From NCBI RefSeq assembly GCF_000834635.1, contig NZ_JXQV01000005.1:310001-374000 (forward strand): DNA of 64,000 nt, written 5' to 3'. Both the position numbers and the translations under genes were made by a program. The notes below the pieces were generated by a model. That model worked only from the letters and a program-made list of their open reading frames with translations, was not told the origin of the DNA and made no database searches. The DNA is from Agrobacterium tumefaciens. GTDB taxonomy: Bacteria; Pseudomonadota; Alphaproteobacteria; Rhizobiales; Rhizobiaceae. Below, in pieces: positions 9,932 to 19,277 of the stretch. The number at the start of each line of letters is the position of its first letter. Within the stretch, counting starts at the first letter, position 1.

Positions 9932-11299
9932 TCAGCCTTGGCCAACATTAGGTTGGGCAAAAATGCCCGCCTGTTGCGGCAGCTCAGAGCCTGCCAAAAT
10001 CCGGGTTCGCAAGGCGGCAATCTGCGGTTCGGGCAGGACCTCCGCTGCCAGTTCATCGAACTTCTGAACAAGCTCTTCCATGCTCAAGGGATCTTCGGGA
10101 TCGCCTTTTCGTGTTTCCTGAAGATGGTCGAAACTGCGCCCATCGGTGAGGTGCACAGCTAGCTTCGCCATGCGCTGTTTGGGGTAAAGGCTGGCAAGGG
10201 CTGGATCCACGCCCACCATAACCTTTGGCATCAAGGCACGAATATCGGGATGACTGAGGGCCACATCTTCGAAGGCGTTCAACCGTACCGCCCCCAGCAC
10301 CATGTCGGCGCAAATGCAGTATTGCGCGCTGAACCGAGCATCCGATGCATTTTGAGGGTTGGGGCGATCACACATGCTTTTCGTGGCGTCATAGCCGTCA
10401 AGCCGGATGGAACTGATATCGCGCCATGTAAATCCATGTTGCTGGCGCATAAGCCGCAGGCCATCAAGTGCGGGGAAGATATGACCGCAACACCCATGGT
10501 TCTTGATCGTCATATGCTCAATCGGGGTCCACTCGCCCAGCCCCTGCAAGGCGGAGACCCAGTCTCCGGTCGACGCGCTTGTCGCGGCGGCATAACCGGT
10601 CTTGCCATGCAATGCGTCTGGAGAGCCTGTCATGCCGCTGGAGGCGGCAAAGGCGGCCAGCATACCGGCATCGGCTGCATGGCCCGCATGCAAAGCTTTC
10701 GCCATGCCCCCATTTTTCAGGTTCTGCTGGTGGCCACCGGCAAAGCTGCTGGCAATGGAAATGGCATGCGCAATCTTGTCCGCAGTACATCCCAGCAGCA
10801 TGGCGCAGGCTGTGGCAGCGCCCATGGTGCCTATGGTGGCGGTGGTATGCCAGAACGCATAGTGGCTTGGCTGCACAGCCAGCGAAATTCAGCAACCGAC
10901 TTCATATCCGCCAATAATTGCGCGATGAAGATCGGCCAAAGGCCGGTTCAGATGTTGTGCCAGAGCAAGCGCTGCTGCAATCGTTGAACTGCCGGGATGG
11001 TAACCGCCATCCCGGAAAATATCATCGAACTCGACAATATGGCTTGCCGTAGCATTCAACAGCGCAGCCGCTCTGGGAGAGCGCGTCGCATCATCTGCAT
11101 AGCAAATTGATCGGCCCGGCGTATCCTCCAACTGAACAGCACGCAGAAGCGCAATCGAGGCCTCCTCCCGGCTTCCCGGAAGCGTCGTTGCAAACCAGTC
11201 GAGAATTGCACGTCGTGCAGCAGCCTCGAGTTCCGGTGACAGCTGAGCGGACCGCCAGCGATCCGCTGCGCCTGCGAGCACCAACAAAGGATTTTCCAT
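9932..11299 (-). pseudogene. MmgE/PrpD family protein interrupted by one in-frame TGA
   Basis: The frame from ATG 11299 to 9932 would encode a 455-residue MmgE/PrpD protein, the usual length. One TGA at 10889-10891 (read leftward) breaks it. Residues before the stop read IIGGYEVGC and after it ISLAVQPSHY. The intact paralogue at 17900-19252 reads IGGFEVGCRIALGLQPSHY, so the stop replaces an Arg codon, consistent with one CGA to TGA change. The frame is the same on both sides, so this is not a frameshift. The family covers 2-methylcitrate dehydratase and related dehydratases, decarboxylases and epimerases. The rest of the frame is uneroded, pointing to a recent mutation, a sequence error or readthrough. 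Confidence 0.8.
10889..10891 (-). other. in-frame TGA stop in mmgE/prpD-1
   Basis: The leftward codons are GGT TGC TGA ATT TCG. The intact paralogue has Cys-Arg-Ile at this site. No selenocysteine insertion element was recognised downstream, and the replaced residue in the paralogue is Arg, not Cys, so programmed selenocysteine is unlikely. Confidence 0.8.
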
Positions 11300-11399
11300 G
11301 AAACATCTCTCAAAAGATTGAGGAACTATCGCACTCGCGCCTTCGAGGATGTCCATGGCTGACGCGAGAGCATGGCGATGTGGCCGACCGAGTTAGCGC

Positions 11400-13370
11400 T
11401 TACGCAACCGTCCGCGCATTGATGCCGTCAGCATGTGCCATGTGCATAGGTCCGCCCTTGTGGCGCGGAAAACCGTAACCGTTGACCATCACGACATCGA
11501 TATCATCGGCGTTCTCGGCAATGCCCTCATTCAGCACGGCCATCCCCTCCTTCTGGATTGTAAGAAGGATGCGGCTCATAATGTCTGCTTCGGTAAAAGA
11601 GCGGCGGGTGATGCCGGCGCGCTTGCTTTCATCCAGAATGATATCTCTTGTTTCATCATCCAGAACAGGCTTGCCGGAGCCGTAATCATACCAACCCTTG
11701 CCAGTCTTTCGGCCCAATCTGCCTGCCTCACAAAGCCTGTCGGCAATATGGGCCACGCGCTCACCGCTTGGTCTTGATGAAGCTTTGGCCTTGCGCTGCG
11801 CCCAGGCAATATCCAGACCGCTCATATCCTGAACCTCGAAGATACCCATCGCGAAACCGAAATTGCGCATGGCAGCATCGATCTCGTTCGGCAGGGCGCC
11901 CTCCTCCAGCATGAATTCGCAGTCACGGCGATAGGCTGCCATGATCCGGTTGCCGATGAAGCCATCGCACACCCCCGAAACGATCGGGATTTTCCGCAAT
12001 CGCTTTGCCAGCTCATAAGCCGTTGCCAGCGCAACGGAGCCGGTTTGCGCTCCCCGCACGATCTCCAGCAGCTTCATGATGTGGGCAGGCGAGAAGAAAT
12101 GCAGTCCTAGGATTCTTTCCGGATGGTCCGTAGATGCCGCCAGCAGATTCACGTCCAAATAGGAGGTGTTGGTGGCCAGCACAGCCGTATTCGGCATGAT
12201 GGCATCGAGTTTCGAAAAGACCGCCTTTTTGACAGCCATATCTTCAAACACGGCCTCGATAACGAGTGGGCAGCCTTTCAGAGCCTCATACTCCACGACC
12301 GCGAAAAAGCGCTGCATGGCCTCCTCGGCTTTCTCGGCGGAAATCACCTTTCGCTCTGCACTTTGGGAAAGCGTTGTCTGGACGCGGTCTCGCGCTTTGT
12401 CCGCTGCGTCAGCCGTCTGCTCAACAAGAGTGACGGTTGAGCCGGAGAGCAGCAATGCAGTGGCAATCCCTGCTCCCATGGTTCCGCCACCGATGACACC
12501 GACATGCGATAGATTGACAGAGGCGGCATTCAGGTTCTTGAGGCTCTGCCCAGCACTCCGTTCCGCAAAGAAGATATGCTTCAAAGCTCTGGATTCGTCC
12601 GACAGTGACAACCGCAGGAAACGTTGTCTCTCCTTGACGAGCGCCTGTTCGGGATCAAACATTGCCGCATCTTTGAGGGCACCAAACGCTTCGAGCGCAG
12701 CTAGAGCGCCCCGCGCCTTGGACGTGACTGACCGCCGGGCAGCGTCCCAATCCATATTGCCTGCATCTTTGACGTCGCGCTCAAGTAAAGGCGGCACAGG
12801 GTTTTCCAAGAGTTTGCGCGCGAAGCGTTTTGCGTCCGCCAGGAGATCGACATCTGCAATCCGGTCAATCAGACCCGAGGCCAGACCCTCCTGCGCTGAG
12901 ATCGGTTTGCCAGTGGTGACAAGATTGATCGCCTTTTCCAATGGGATCAACCGGGGAAGCCTGACAGTGCCACCCGAACCCGGAATAACTCCGAGAGTGA
13001 CTTCAGGCAGGCCCAGTTTCGTTTCCTTCGCCGCAACGCGTCCATGGCATGCCATGGCAAGCTCCAGTCCGCCGCCAAGCGCGGTACCATGCAAGGCCGC
13101 AACCCATGTCTTGCCGGATTGATCAATCTTCTGAAGCACGTCCGGCAAATACGGCTTTTGCGGATTTCCAAGTTCATGAATGTCTGCACCGGCGACGAAG
13201 GTTCTGCCTGCACACGAAAGCACCACCGCGTCGACAGTCTCGTCTGCTTCGATTGCCTCTACTGCGGCAAGAAGTTCCTGACGAAGCTGCTGGTTCAGGG
13301 CGTTCACCGGCGGGTTATCAATCGTGACAACCGCAATACGATCTTCAATTTTGAAATCTACCAACGCCAA
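11400..13370 (-). CDS. fused enoyl-CoA hydratase/3-hydroxyacyl-CoA dehydrogenase (FadB-like), intact
   Basis: A 656-residue bifunctional beta-oxidation enzyme. The N-terminal crotonase domain (about 1-190) carries FVAGADIHEL, GGGLELAMACH and LPEVTLGVIPGSGG, with both catalytic Glu present. The dehydrogenase Rossmann domain starts near 290 with VIGGGTMGAGIA and retains EAVFED, NTSYLD and the catalytic His in LHFFSPAHIM. The C-terminal domain follows. I chose TTG at 13370: AGGAGG ends 6 bases upstream and the protein then begins MALVDFKIEDRIAVV. An ATG at 13400 would place that AGGAGG inside the coding region. It should hydrate and oxidise an acyl-CoA formed in this operon. Confidence 0.88.
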   Translation of the reverse strand: MALVDFKIEDRIAVVTIDNPPVNALNQQLRQELLAAVEAIEADETVDAVVLSCAGRTFVAGADIHELGNPQKPYLPDVLQKIDQSGKTWVAALHGTALGGGLELAMACHGRVAAKETKLGLPEVTLGVIPGSGGTVRLPRLIPLEKAINLVTTGKPISAQEGLASGLIDRIADVDLLADAKRFARKLLENPVPPLLERDVKDAGNMDWDAARRSVTSKARGALAALEAFGALKDAAMFDPEQALVKERQRFLRLSLSDESRALKHIFFAERSAGQSLKNLNAASVNLSHVGVIGGGTMGAGIATALLLSGSTVTLVEQTADAADKARDRVQTTLSQSAERKVISAEKAEEAMQRFFAVVEYEALKGCPLVIEAVFEDMAVKKAVFSKLDAIMPNTAVLATNTSYLDVNLLAASTDHPERILGLHFFSPAHIMKLLEIVRGAQTGSVALATAYELAKRLRKIPIVSGVCDGFIGNRIMAAYRRDCEFMLEEGALPNEIDAAMRNFGFAMGIFEVQDMSGLDIAWAQRKAKASSRPSGERVAHIADRLCEAGRLGRKTGKGWYDYGSGKPVLDDETRDIILDESKRAGITRRSFTEADIMSRILLTIQKEGMAVLNEGIAENADDIDVVMVNGYGFPRHKGGPMHMAHADGINARTVA

Positions 13371-13492
13371 TGTCAGCCTCCTGGTATCGGCCTCTCCCAC
13401 TGCGTTCCAGCGGCCGAGAGGAATAAAATGCGGTCGTGAGTGCCGAGACTTCGCTTCCCGCCACTCACAATTGTCTGTTTCAGTTCACGGGA

Positions 13493-14515
13493 TCATTTCT
13501 TCAGTTCGGCAACAGCCTGCTGCACATAGCTGGCATCGAAGTAGGTCTCGGGCGCTCCTGCGATCTTTGTTCCCTGCAGGTCACCCAGGAATGTCATGAC
13601 ACGACTGACGGTTTCGGCAGTGATGACAGGCGTTTCAGGATAGGTACCGGCATTCGATTTCCATGCGGCTTCGAACACTGGATCGGAGGTCGATTCAAAG
13701 CGCTTGCGAATAGCTGCCTTGGCCTTTTCGGGATTATCCTGGATGAGAGCATCAGCCTTGGCGATGGCGCGCAGGAACTTGACGGCTGTCGCGCGATTAT
13801 CGGCAAGCCAGCTATCCTGGGCAGAGATTGCAATCGAAGGATATCCCGAAAGCGGCTCATACTGCCCCGATGACATATCGATCAGCATCTTTCCCTTGTG
13901 ATCCAGCACGGCGATATCCGATGTGGGTGAAGACAGGGCGAACCCGTCGATACGGTCACGATCAAAGGACGCCAGCATCGCGCCGCTGTCGTTCATGTAA
14001 AGAAGGCTCATATCGCTTTCAGGAGAAAGCTTGGCGGCTCCTGCCAGGTGGCGCACCAGAAAGTCTGCACTGCCGCCGGCACCGGCTGCGGCGATTTTCA
14101 GGCCCTTCAAGGCTGCAAGACGCTTTTCCATGGGCATATCTGGCGTAAGGCCAATGCGCTTTGCGGTCTCTTCCGTCACCACGATGTTGGATGCGTATTG
14201 GTCGATCATCGCGCCGATGAGTTTGACCGGCGCACCTTTTTCAGTCGCGTTGATGGCGTTCTGCACGGAGCAGGAGCAAATCTCGACGCTGCCGCCGACT
14301 AGACCGGACATGGCTGCGCCACCGCCCTTGAACTTGACCAGTTCAACATCAAGGCCCTCCTCCTTGAACAGGCCTCCATCATAGGCGACGAACAGGGGAA
14401 GGTGGACGAAGCCATCGGTGCCCAAACCGACCTTGAGTGTCTCCGCCGCGTGGGCATGGCCACCGATGAGGCCGACCGCCATGGTGATGGCAGCGATAAG
14501 TGAACGAGTTTTCAT
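13493..14515 (-). CDS. ABC transporter substrate-binding protein (NitT/TauT, SsuA-like)
   Basis: A 340-residue exported protein. The signal peptide is residues 1-23 (cleavage after GGHAHA). The mature start TLKVGLGTDGFVHLPLFVAYDGG and EEGLDVELVKFKGGGAAMSG are typical of the nitrate/sulfonate/taurine/organic-ion class. It follows its permease and ATPase (order ATPase, permease, binding protein) and precedes fadB-like-1. It therefore probably imports the acid that the operon degrades rather than a sulfonate. A GGGAGG site precedes the ATG. Confidence 0.88.
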   Translation of the reverse strand: MKTRSLIAAITMAVGLIGGHAHAAETLKVGLGTDGFVHLPLFVAYDGGLFKEEGLDVELVKFKGGGAAMSGLVGGSVEICSCSVQNAINATEKGAPVKLIGAMIDQYASNIVVTEETAKRIGLTPDMPMEKRLAALKGLKIAAAGAGGSADFLVRHLAGAAKLSPESDMSLLYMNDSGAMLASFDRDRIDGFALSSPTSDIAVLDHKGKMLIDMSSGQYEPLSGYPSIAISAQDSWLADNRATAVKFLRAIAKADALIQDNPEKAKAAIRKRFESTSDPVFEAAWKSNAGTYPETPVITAETVSRVMTFLGDLQGTKIAGAPETYFDASYVQQAVAELKK

Positions 14516-14565
14516 AATTTCCTCCCAGATTTTATAATATTATTTGCCGTCTATGATGACTGAAC

Positions 14566-15333
14566 TCAGATCGTCAGTTCACGATCATTCGCCACGGTTT
14601 TCCAAGGCATCAGTTTCTTCTCCGCGAACTTCACAGCGGTTTGCAGGCACAAGGCAAGGAAGACGATTGCGATCAAAGCTGCAAATACGCCACCGGTATC
14701 GAGCTGGCCTGCGGCATCCTGCAACAGGTAACCAAGGCCACGGTTGGACGCCATGATCTCACCGACAATCGCGCCGATCAAAGCATAGGGAACCGAAAGC
14801 TTGAGGCCGGTGAAGACCCATTGGATTGCCGATGGCATGATGACCTTCGCAACCAGATGGCGTTCTTTCGCACCCATCAGGCGAAGAATTTCAATCAGTT
14901 CGCCACTGACGCTTCTGACGCCGCTATAGGTATTGAGAAACACGAGGAAGAAGACGATGGCGGCTGTCAGCATGATCTTCATTTCGATGCCGATCCCGAA
15001 CCACATGATAAAGAGCGGAGCGAGAGCGACTTTCGGCAAGCTGTAAAGCGAGACCAGAATGGGATCCAACAGCTTGGCGAGTGTCTCGTTGCGCCCCAGG
15101 ATCAAGCCGACCGTGATGCCTGCTGCCGCGCCGAGCGCAAATCCACCAAGCGTTTCCACCAAAGTGATCCAACCATGATCAAACAATCGGCCTGTCTTCA
15201 AGAGAATCCAGAAACGTTCTCCAACTTCAATTGGATTGCTGACGAAGAATGGATCAGCAAATCTGCCGGAAGCGAACTGCCAAAAGCCAAGAAGCCCCAG
15301 TATCAGCGCTACACGTCCAAAGAATATTTTCAT
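14566..15333 (-). CDS. ABC transporter permease (SsuC/TauC-like)
   Basis: A 255-residue inner-membrane permease with about six hydrophobic segments. A cytoplasmic loop, LIEILRLMGAKERHLVAKVI, sits where the ATPase-docking EAA loop is expected. The start follows GGGAGGAAATA. It forms one transporter with the ATPase at 15377-16210 and the binding protein at 13493-14515. Confidence 0.88.
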   Translation of the reverse strand: MKIFFGRVALILGLLGFWQFASGRFADPFFVSNPIEVGERFWILLKTGRLFDHGWITLVETLGGFALGAAAGITVGLILGRNETLAKLLDPILVSLYSLPKVALAPLFIMWFGIGIEMKIMLTAAIVFFLVFLNTYSGVRSVSGELIEILRLMGAKERHLVAKVIMPSAIQWVFTGLKLSVPYALIGAIVGEIMASNRGLGYLLQDAAGQLDTGGVFAALIAIVFLALCLQTAVKFAEKKLMPWKTVANDRELTI

Positions 15334-15376
15334 TATTTCCTCCCGGAATCAGTTATCGCACCAGCACTTCCCGAGG

Positions 15377-16210
15377 TCAGTGCGCAGCATTCATTGAAGG
15401 TGCAAGAATGTCCCAGAGATCGGAGCACAGTTGCTGGTAGGTTGGATCCTTGCGCAGCGCGAGGATTGAGCGCTCTCTTGGAAGCTGAACCTCGATATTC
15501 TGAACGATGGTGCCGGGTCGGCCCGAAAACACCAGGCATCGGTCTCCCAGCGCCACGGCCTCGTCGATATCATGGGTGACGAAAAGCACTGTTTTCTTCA
15601 GGCGACGTGACAGCTGAAACAATTCTGTCTGCATCTTGATCCGCAGCTGCGCATCGAGAGCGGCGAAGGGCTCATCAAGCAGCAGCGTTTCAGGGTCGTA
15701 TGCCAACAGTCGTGCCAAGGCTGCACGCTTGCGCATGCCGCCGGAAAGTTGGGTCGGGTAAGAGTTCAAAAACTGCGTCAACCCGACAAGTTCGGCCAGC
15801 TCTTCCACGCGCGCGTTCCGGTCGGCTTTCGACATTCCGCGGATCTCGAGCGGCACAGCGATGTTGCCCGCAACAGTGCGCCAGGGAAGAAGGTGGTCGC
15901 TCTGTGTCATATAACCGGTGCGACCATTCACATCAGTAATGGGCACATTGCGATAGGTTACCGTTCCAACGGTCGGTGCGAGCAGCCCGGCGGTGAGGTT
16001 CAGCATGGTAGACTTGCCGCAGCCGGAAGGACCAACAATCGTGACGATTTCCCCTTCGCGGATATCGACATTGATGTCTCTGGTCGCCTGTATCTCCGCG
16101 GCACCGGCCTTAAATGTCTTGCCGACATCTTTAAACGAGATGACGACCTCGGCCTGCGTCTGGACCGGAGCCAGGGACACTTTTTTTGTGATTTTTTCGG
16201 TAGACGACAT
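15377..16210 (-). CDS. ABC transporter ATP-binding protein (SsuB/TauB-like)
   Basis: A 277-residue ATPase with Walker A GPSGCGKST, signature LSGGMRKRAALARLLAYDP, Walker B LLLDEPFAALDA and switch His in FVTHDIDEA. I chose the ATG at 16210 because GGGAGG lies 5-6 bases upstream; a frame extending to 16369 has no such site. It is the first gene of the NitT/TauT-type importer, 43 bases before the permease. Confidence 0.88.
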   Translation of the reverse strand: MSSTEKITKKVSLAPVQTQAEVVISFKDVGKTFKAGAAEIQATRDINVDIREGEIVTIVGPSGCGKSTMLNLTAGLLAPTVGTVTYRNVPITDVNGRTGYMTQSDHLLPWRTVAGNIAVPLEIRGMSKADRNARVEELAELVGLTQFLNSYPTQLSGGMRKRAALARLLAYDPETLLLDEPFAALDAQLRIKMQTELFQLSRRLKKTVLFVTHDIDEAVALGDRCLVFSGRPGTIVQNIEVQLPRERSILALRKDPTYQQLCSDLWDILAPSMNAAH

Positions 16211-16511
16211 AAATCCTCCCATGCATGCGTTGGAGCTCATCGTACCGTTGAACGTCAACTTAGATGGCTCAGGACTGGCTAGATACGCGGAAGGGTCGAT
16301 GGACAACCGCAAGCATTCGACTGCTTGATTGGTTATCACGACCAGAGCCTCCCAACTCATCGCGCGCAATTCCTATGCTGTGAGGGTGAACTTTCCGCCA
16401 TGAAGCCGCAATAAACTTTCATGGGCTGCATGCCCAACCTTTAGTTGGGCAAGACGATCTTGGCGTAAATGAAGATATAGAGCCCGAGGGACTAAGGATA
16501 TAGGACGACAG
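16211..16511. other. 301-base intergenic region with a perfect hairpin
   Basis: No gene is seen. A perfect inverted repeat, TGCCCAAC (16431-16438) and GTTGGGCA (16444-16451) with a 5-base loop, lies just beyond the stop of the leftward hydrolase gene. It has no T-tract, so it is at best a weak terminator or a protein-binding site. The rest probably contains a promoter for the transporter genes to the left. Confidence 0.5.
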
Positions 16512-17234
16512 TCACGACATCGAAAGAAGAAGATCCATAACGAGGTCGGGGCGATCCACCATGGGATCATGGCCGCAGTCTGGCAATATCGCCGTTCGCC
16601 AAGAGGGATCTGCCTCGCAACGCGCCAGCGCTTCATCGAAATAGGGCTGAGGAAACAACGGCGTGCGCACATAGAGTTTCGATGGGACCCGCTCTCGCGC
16701 ACCCGTCAGCTGGAGACGTTCGAGCGAAACGCCGATGGGTTGCGGGGTGATCTTGGAATCGACCCATGCCGCTTTGACCGGATCTTGTATGCGCAAGGCA
16801 GCGGATGTGGGGCCGGCTCTGGAGGCTTCCTTTCGTTCAAGCGCCTGTGAAAACGCCTCTTTCTGTTTTTCGTTGAGAAAATCGAGACCTCGATTTTGAT
16901 CTTCCGGCAGAAAGGCATCAAGATAAACGATGGCGTTGACGCGACCTTCCAGTTTCTCAATAGCGCCGCTGATAACCCATCCGGCGTAGGAATGACCAAC
17001 CAGGATAACGTCTTGCAGGTCCTCCCACAGAAAGAGATTAGCGACGTCATCGATGTGCGTGGAAAGCGTTATGTCCGAGCTCAGAAGGTGCGACCGTTCT
17101 CCGACGCCTGTCAAAGTGGGCGTAAAGACCCTGTGACCAGCAGAAAGCAGACCTTCACGCAGCTCGCGCCAAACCCACCCCCCATGACCCGCACCAGCGA
17201 CCAGAACGAATGTTTTCGAGGCTTGAGATGACAT
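16512..17234 (-). CDS. alpha/beta hydrolase (EstC/hydroxynitrile-lyase-like)
   Basis: A 240-residue alpha/beta hydrolase. It begins TFVLVAGAGHGGWVWREL (oxyanion region) and has the nucleophile elbow GHSYAG near residue 83 and the catalytic His in PDCGHDPM near the C terminus. The style matches plant-esterase-like bacterial hydrolases acting on small esters, lactones or ketones. I chose the ATG at 17234 because AAGGATT is about 8 bases upstream; the ATG at 17240 is too close to it. It lies between a carboxymuconolactone-decarboxylase-like gene and the importer, so a role in ester or lactone hydrolysis is plausible. Confidence 0.82.
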   Translation of the reverse strand: MSSQASKTFVLVAGAGHGGWVWRELREGLLSAGHRVFTPTLTGVGERSHLLSSDITLSTHIDDVANLFLWEDLQDVILVGHSYAGWVISGAIEKLEGRVNAIVYLDAFLPEDQNRGLDFLNEKQKEAFSQALERKEASRAGPTSAALRIQDPVKAAWVDSKITPQPIGVSLERLQLTGARERVPSKLYVRTPLFPQPYFDEALARCEADPSWRTAILPDCGHDPMVDRPDLVMDLLLSMS

Positions 17235-17276
17235 CAGCATAATCCTTGAATAGTGGTTGGTGTTTTCATGCAGAAC

Positions 17277-17822
17277 CTAAGCAAATTGCTTGGCCACGCC
17301 CTCTGGCAAGGGAAGTTCGAAAGCGGTCACGGTCATGGCAATCATAGTGTAGTAGCCAATGATGCCGATGAGATCGACCATCCCATCCTTGCCGATAAGG
17401 CCGACGGCTGAATGATAGGTTTGTTCAGACAAGACGCGATCTTTCACCAGTTCAGTCACGACCCGGTAAACTGCCAAGGCTGCTTCGTCCTTGAAGTCCG
17501 GCTCCTCATGACGCCTCAGTGCCTCAATCACGGAGACGTCGACGCCATGGTCAATCGCATCCTTCTGATGGGAATACCAGGGAAGCTCTGCCCGCCAGAT
17601 GCTGGCCAGTGCCAAAACGGCGATCTCAGAAAGCATCGGCGGAAGGGACGAGCCATAACGGCAATATTCACCCAGCGCTTGCGCATGCCGGGCCAGTTGT
17701 GGCCTGTGCAGCCAAAGCGCCAGCGGGCCTCTTACCCTGCCGCGCGGCCCCTGCAAAATCTCGTCGTGGACGGTCTGTTGCTCTTCGCTATACTCATCTG
17801 GGCGAGGTGGATTCAGTCGCAT
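17277..17822 (-). CDS. carboxymuconolactone decarboxylase family protein (paralogue 1)
   Basis: A 181-residue AhpD-fold protein. The family core is MLSEIAVLALASIWRAELPWYSH, followed by a helical tail with LIGIIGYYTMIAMTVTAFE. There is no CxxC pair, so it is not an AhpD-type peroxidase. GGAGG lies 7 bases before the ATG. A paralogue of the same size is at 30721-31269 in the second operon. These proteins recur in catabolic operons for cyclic acids, but the exact reaction is not evident. Confidence 0.82.
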   Translation of the reverse strand: MRLNPPRPDEYSEEQQTVHDEILQGPRGRVRGPLALWLHRPQLARHAQALGEYCRYGSSLPPMLSEIAVLALASIWRAELPWYSHQKDAIDHGVDVSVIEALRRHEEPDFKDEAALAVYRVVTELVKDRVLSEQTYHSAVGLIGKDGMVDLIGIIGYYTMIAMTVTAFELPLPEGVAKQFA

Positions 17823-17899
17823 ATCATGGCCTCCAGAGATAAAAACGAGTTGCAGATATCTGTTGCCGATAGAAATTCGGTCTGCCCGCAGCTAGGCGG

Positions 17900-19252
17900 C
17901 TAAGCTTTCAGAAAAGCAATATCTGTCAACAACTTGTCACCGTGCAATATGCTTTCTTTCAACGCTGTCTGCACTTCCACGCCAAGAGACGCAGTCAACT
18001 CCATGAATTTATCGGAGAGTTCACCATCGGACAGCGGATTTTCCGGATCTCCCTTACGGGTTTCCTGATAGTGCTCTAGTAACCGACCATCGTGCAGCTC
18101 CAGCCGGATCTTTGCCTGGCGCAGACGTGGGTAACGTGCTGCAATCTCATCGTCAGTGGTCACCGTAATGCGGTTCATGAACTGCCTGATGGCCGGATCG
18201 CCAAGCGTTTTTTCCGTGAAGGCCGCTAATCGTACCTTGCCGGTGACGAGGAGTGCAGAGACGCAATATTGCAAGCTGAACCGAGCATCGCGCGCGCTTT
18301 CCACCTGCATTCGATCACAGATCGATTTCGTCGCTGCGTAACCCAAGACATGGATATGCTTGATATCATCAATGGAGAATCCATACGTCTTCTTCAGGGT
18401 CGACAATCCGTCGAGCGTCGGAAAGATATGGCCGCAGCAGCCGTGGTTCTTGAAGGTCATCCTCGTGATTGGCGTCCACTCTCCAAGCCCTTCAAGCGCG
18501 GCTTCCCAATTGCCTCTGTCATCACTGGTGGCAGCGGCATAGCCGTGAGGAGCATGCAGGCTGTTGAGTGAGCCTGTGATTCCGGCAGCGGCAGAGAGGC
18601 CCGCGAGAACACCGGCATCCGCGGCATGACCGCTATGCAATGGCTTGGTCAGCCCTTCACCCTGCAGGTTTTCCTGATGCCCGCCAGCAAAGCTGGTGGA
18701 GATCGCGATAGCGTGCGCGATGGTTTCTACTGACCCACCTTTCAACATAGCCGTGGCCACGGCAGCACCGATCGTGCCGACTGTACCCGTGATATGCCAG
18801 TTGCGATAATGGCTCGGTTGCAGTCCCAGCGCGATGCGGCACCCGACTTCGAAGCCGCCAATAACCGCTCTCAGGAACTGCTCATAGGTAGCGCCGACGT
18901 CCTGCGCGACGGCCAGCGCCGCTGAAATGGTCGGGCTGCCGGGATGATAACCGCCATCACGGTAGATATCATCGAATTCAACTGTGTGGCTTGCCGTTCC
19001 ATTGAGGAGAGCGGCATGTCGTGCCGAACCTGCAAGACCGTCAACGTAACATATGGCATTGCCTTGACCCCGCTGGGAAACCAGGGCTTTGGCCAAAAGC
19101 GGTGCGGGACCTTCATGGCAGCCAGGAACAAGTGCTGCGAACCAGTCAAGCACAGCACGTCTTGCGTGGCGTTCAACGTCAGCATCAAGCGGCTTTTCAT
19201 TCCATGCGCCCGCAGCATCTGCCAGCACAATCAAGGGGTTGATCGTCATCAT
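17900..19252 (-). CDS. MmgE/PrpD family protein (paralogue 2, intact)
   Basis: A 450-residue MmgE/PrpD protein beginning MMTINPLIVLADAAG. Conserved stretches include ASHTVEFDDIYRDGGYHPGSP and SFAGGHQENLQGEG. The C-terminal domain carries NHGCCGHIFPTLDG. The ATG at 19252 follows GGAG at good distance; a frame from 19369 would run into the SDR gene. It is the unbroken counterpart of the gene at 9932-11299 and may have replaced its activity. The family contains 2-methylcitrate dehydratase, cis-aconitate decarboxylase and related enzymes, so it likely acts on a polycarboxylate. Confidence 0.87.
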   Translation of the reverse strand: MMTINPLIVLADAAGAWNEKPLDADVERHARRAVLDWFAALVPGCHEGPAPLLAKALVSQRGQGNAICYVDGLAGSARHAALLNGTASHTVEFDDIYRDGGYHPGSPTISAALAVAQDVGATYEQFLRAVIGGFEVGCRIALGLQPSHYRNWHITGTVGTIGAAVATAMLKGGSVETIAHAIAISTSFAGGHQENLQGEGLTKPLHSGHAADAGVLAGLSAAAGITGSLNSLHAPHGYAAATSDDRGNWEAALEGLGEWTPITRMTFKNHGCCGHIFPTLDGLSTLKKTYGFSIDDIKHIHVLGYAATKSICDRMQVESARDARFSLQYCVSALLVTGKVRLAAFTEKTLGDPAIRQFMNRITVTTDDEIAARYPRLRQAKIRLELHDGRLLEHYQETRKGDPENPLSDGELSDKFMELTASLGVEVQTALKESILHGDKLLTDIAFLKA

Positions 19253-19277
19253 CTTGTCTCCACACCCTGCTTTCCGC

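Noticed and set aside
10877..10891. frameshift in mmgE/prpD-1
   Set aside because: Both parts are in the same reading frame. The break is a single in-frame stop codon, not an insertion or deletion.
10889..10891. selenocysteine codon
   Set aside because: The aligned residue in the paralogue is Arg, and no insertion-element hairpin was recognised just after the TGA.
14641..15579. 312-codon plus-strand open frame
   Set aside because: It lies antisense across the NitT/TauT permease and ATPase genes, both of which have clear motifs and ribosome sites.
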